A stretch of DNA of 6,299 nucleotides from an uncultured Eubacteriales bacterium (GTDB lineage: Bacteria; Bacillota; Clostridia; Oscillospirales; Oscillospiraceae), in NCBI GenBank assembly GCA_905201305.1, contig CAJKNS010000140.1, forward strand, positions 1 through 6,299. The letters are read 5' to 3'. Positions 5,602-6,299 of the stretch are shown here, piece after piece. Below the pieces are notes generated by a model. The model saw nothing but the letters and a program-made list of their open reading frames with translations. It had not been told where the DNA came from and did no database searches. The number at the start of each line of letters is the position of its first letter. Position 1 is the stretch's first letter. A program made the position numbers and the translations under genes.

Positions 5602-5820
5602 ATTATGTTGCGACAGCCCTCCAGCATTCGCCTGCGACCTTCAGCCCTTCCTTTTTGTGCCCCCAATGCGCTATTTTCCCTCGAAATACACAAAGTATTC
5701 CATCGAAAAAATATCTTTTTGGGACGCAAAACTCCTGGCTGAATGTTCTTGCCGAATGCTCTCGTGCTGTCTATTGTTTTACGGCAACATCAGGGTAGGA
5801 TGCTGTCGAATTTCACCTTT
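5602..5820 (-). other. Long folT leader upstream of the riboswitch, structured, no gene found
   Basis: About 220 bases between the probable folT promoter and the riboswitch contain no open reading frame with a ribosome binding site on either strand. They do contain structure: a strong hairpin (5674-5710) and a separated 8-base inverted repeat AGCATTCG/CGAATGCT (minus strand 5760-5753 and 5630-5623) that could form a long-range stem enclosing that hairpin. I have no known RNA family for it. Confidence 0.5.
5674..5710 (-). other. Strong hairpin in folT leader RNA
   Basis: On the minus strand TTTTTCGATGGAATAC (5710-5695) pairs with GTATTTCGAGGGAAAA (5689-5674) across a TTTGT loop. Of 16 positions, 14 pair (three as G-U) and the two mismatches (A-A, G-G) are adjacent. 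The stem is not followed by a U-run on this strand, so it is not a terminator for folT transcription. The G-U pairs occur only as RNA from this strand, which supports a function in the leader RNA. Confidence 0.6.
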
Positions 5821-5848
5821 ATTATACGCGACCACATGGAAAACACAA
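5821..5848 (-). promoter_or_regulatory. Probable folT promoter
   Basis: TATAAT (5826-5821) matches the -10 consensus exactly. The best -35 is a weak TTGTGT (5848-5843) at 16 bp. It lies just downstream of the khpA terminator, where a folT promoter is needed, and would give a leader of roughly 370 nt. A start closer to the riboswitch cannot be excluded, but I found no better box pair there. Confidence 0.5.
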
Positions 5849-5862
5849 TAGGAAAATAGAAC

Positions 5863-5900
5863 AAAAAACATGCGATATGTTCCCATACCGCATGTTTTTT
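5863..5900. terminator. Terminator after khpA, bidirectional
   Basis: AAAAAACATGCG (5863-5874) pairs with CGCATGTTTTTT (5889-5900). After one mismatch the stem continues with TATG/CATA and a four-base TTCC loop. On the minus strand it ends in six U residues and begins within the khpA TAA stop codon, so it ends the rpsP-khpA transcript before folT. The plus strand also ends in seven T. Confidence 0.9.
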
Positions 5901-6127
5901 TAGCCAATGATCTCTACATTGACGCGCTGACCTTTGCGCTGCGCCACGGACTTGATGATGGTGCGGATCTCTTTTGCGATCCGACCCTGCCGTCCGATGA
6001 CCTTACCCATGTCTTCCGGCGCAACACGAAGCTCCAGGGTGGTTTCCTCCCCTTCAATCTCCGTTACGGAAACGGCGTCGGGGTGATCCACCAGGTTTTG
6101 TGCCATATAAAGCAGCAGCTCTTTCAT
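5900..6127 (-). CDS. khpA: KhpA, single KH-domain RNA-binding protein
   Basis: A 75-residue protein consisting of one KH RNA-binding domain, the usual size for KhpA (YlqC in Bacillus). The KH signature is VIGRQGRIAKEIRTII (43-58), with the GxxG-type loop GRQG (45-48). The N-terminal MKELLLYMAQNLVDHPDAV helix and the ELRVAPEDMGKVIG turn are typical. KhpA is known to dimerise with KhpB/EloR/Jag and to bind many cellular RNAs, influencing cell elongation and division in Gram-positive bacteria; that role here is inferred. GGAGG (6139-6135) lies 7 nt before the ATG. The gene starts 15 nt after the rpsP stop codon, so the two are co-transcribed. The stop codon overlaps the terminator stem. Confidence 0.95.
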   Translation of the reverse strand: MKELLLYMAQNLVDHPDAVSVTEIEGEETTLELRVAPEDMGKVIGRQGRIAKEIRTIIKSVAQRKGQRVNVEIIG

Positions 6128-6142
6128 GTTCGTACCTCCGAA

Positions 6143-6299
6143 TTAGAGTACGCCGTTCTTCTTAAGCAGAGCGCGTACGGTGTCGGTGGGCTGAGCGCCG
6201 TTCTTGATCCACTGCTTCGCCTTCTCTGCGTCGACAGTGATCGCAGATTCCGCCTTGGGATCATACGTGCCGATCTCTTCGATGCAGCGGCCGTCGCGC
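6143..6299 (-). CDS. rpsP: Ribosomal protein bS16, 3' part
   Basis: The last 51 residues of small-subunit ribosomal protein S16, entering from the right edge, frame starting at 6298. The visible part begins RDGRCIEEIGTYDP, the conserved S16 segment after the N-terminal strand, continues through AEKAKQWIKNGAQPTDTVRALLKKNGVL and ends in TAA. Compared with typical 80-90-residue S16 proteins about 30 N-terminal residues are outside the window. S16 is needed for 30S subunit assembly. Promoter and upstream partners (often ffh in Firmicutes) are not visible. khpA follows at once, the usual Firmicutes order. Confidence 0.95.
   Translation of the reverse strand, partial: RDGRCIEEIGTYDPKAESAITVDAEKAKQWIKNGAQPTDTVRALLKKNGVL

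Noticed and set aside
5671..5703. Ten-codon minus-strand leader peptide MEYFVYFEGK
   Set aside because: Its codons lie entirely within or beside the 5674-5710 hairpin and no Shine-Dalgarno is at a workable distance; RNA structure explains the sequence better.
5496..5798. Plus-strand open frame of 100 codons across the folT leader
   Set aside because: It is antisense to the riboswitch and leader hairpin, lacks a ribosome binding site and has no recognisable motif.

Overview
This 6.3 kb window looks like chromosomal DNA of an anaerobic Gram-positive bacterium of the class Clostridia, probably the Oscillospiraceae/Ruminococcaceae group. The evidence is strong GGAGG-type ribosome binding sites, consensus -35/-10 promoters, an rpsP-khpA gene pair, and an ECF-type folate transporter gene behind a tetrahydrofolate (THF) riboswitch. 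The family assignment is inference from gene content and style, not from a database search. I see no phage, insertion sequence, tRNA, rRNA or CRISPR array.

Layout, left to right. Bases 1-147 hold the end of an unidentified neighbour region and a perfect-palindrome terminator (95-132). Two minus-strand genes follow: a zinc-free quinone-oxidoreductase-like MDR enzyme (148-1134) and, upstream of it, a five-helix membrane protein with an extracytoplasmic sulfatase/alkaline-phosphatase-like domain (1203-2735). The MDR gene has its own promoter starting 3 nt after the upstream stop codon. A divergent intergenic region (2736-2947) carries promoters both ways. The rightward one is a full-consensus TTGACA-17-TATAAT with an 8-2-8 palindrome inside it. 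It drives an SLC1-type dicarboxylate:cation symporter (2948-4609) whose first ~140 residues resemble a degenerate RsbW/SpoIIAB-type ATPase domain. A shared bidirectional terminator (4619-4654) separates it from the convergent folT gene (4661-5440, minus).

Upstream of folT is a long untranslated leader (about 5441-5820). It contains a THF riboswitch (5500-5601), an expression-platform hairpin that can bury the folT Shine-Dalgarno sequence (5449-5486), and extra structured RNA with no assigned function. Then come a terminator (5863-5900), khpA (5900-6127) and the 3' part of rpsP (from 6143 to the window edge), all on the minus strand.

The genes are not one pathway. folT with its riboswitch is a self-contained folate-uptake unit sensing reduced folate. 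rpsP-khpA is the start of a ribosome/RNA-binding operon that ends early here. The symporter and the sulfatase-like protein look like independently regulated envelope functions. The two most interesting items are the ATPase-like domain fused to the SLC1 transporter under a palindrome-overlapped consensus promoter, and the folT leader, whose architecture goes beyond the riboswitch itself.
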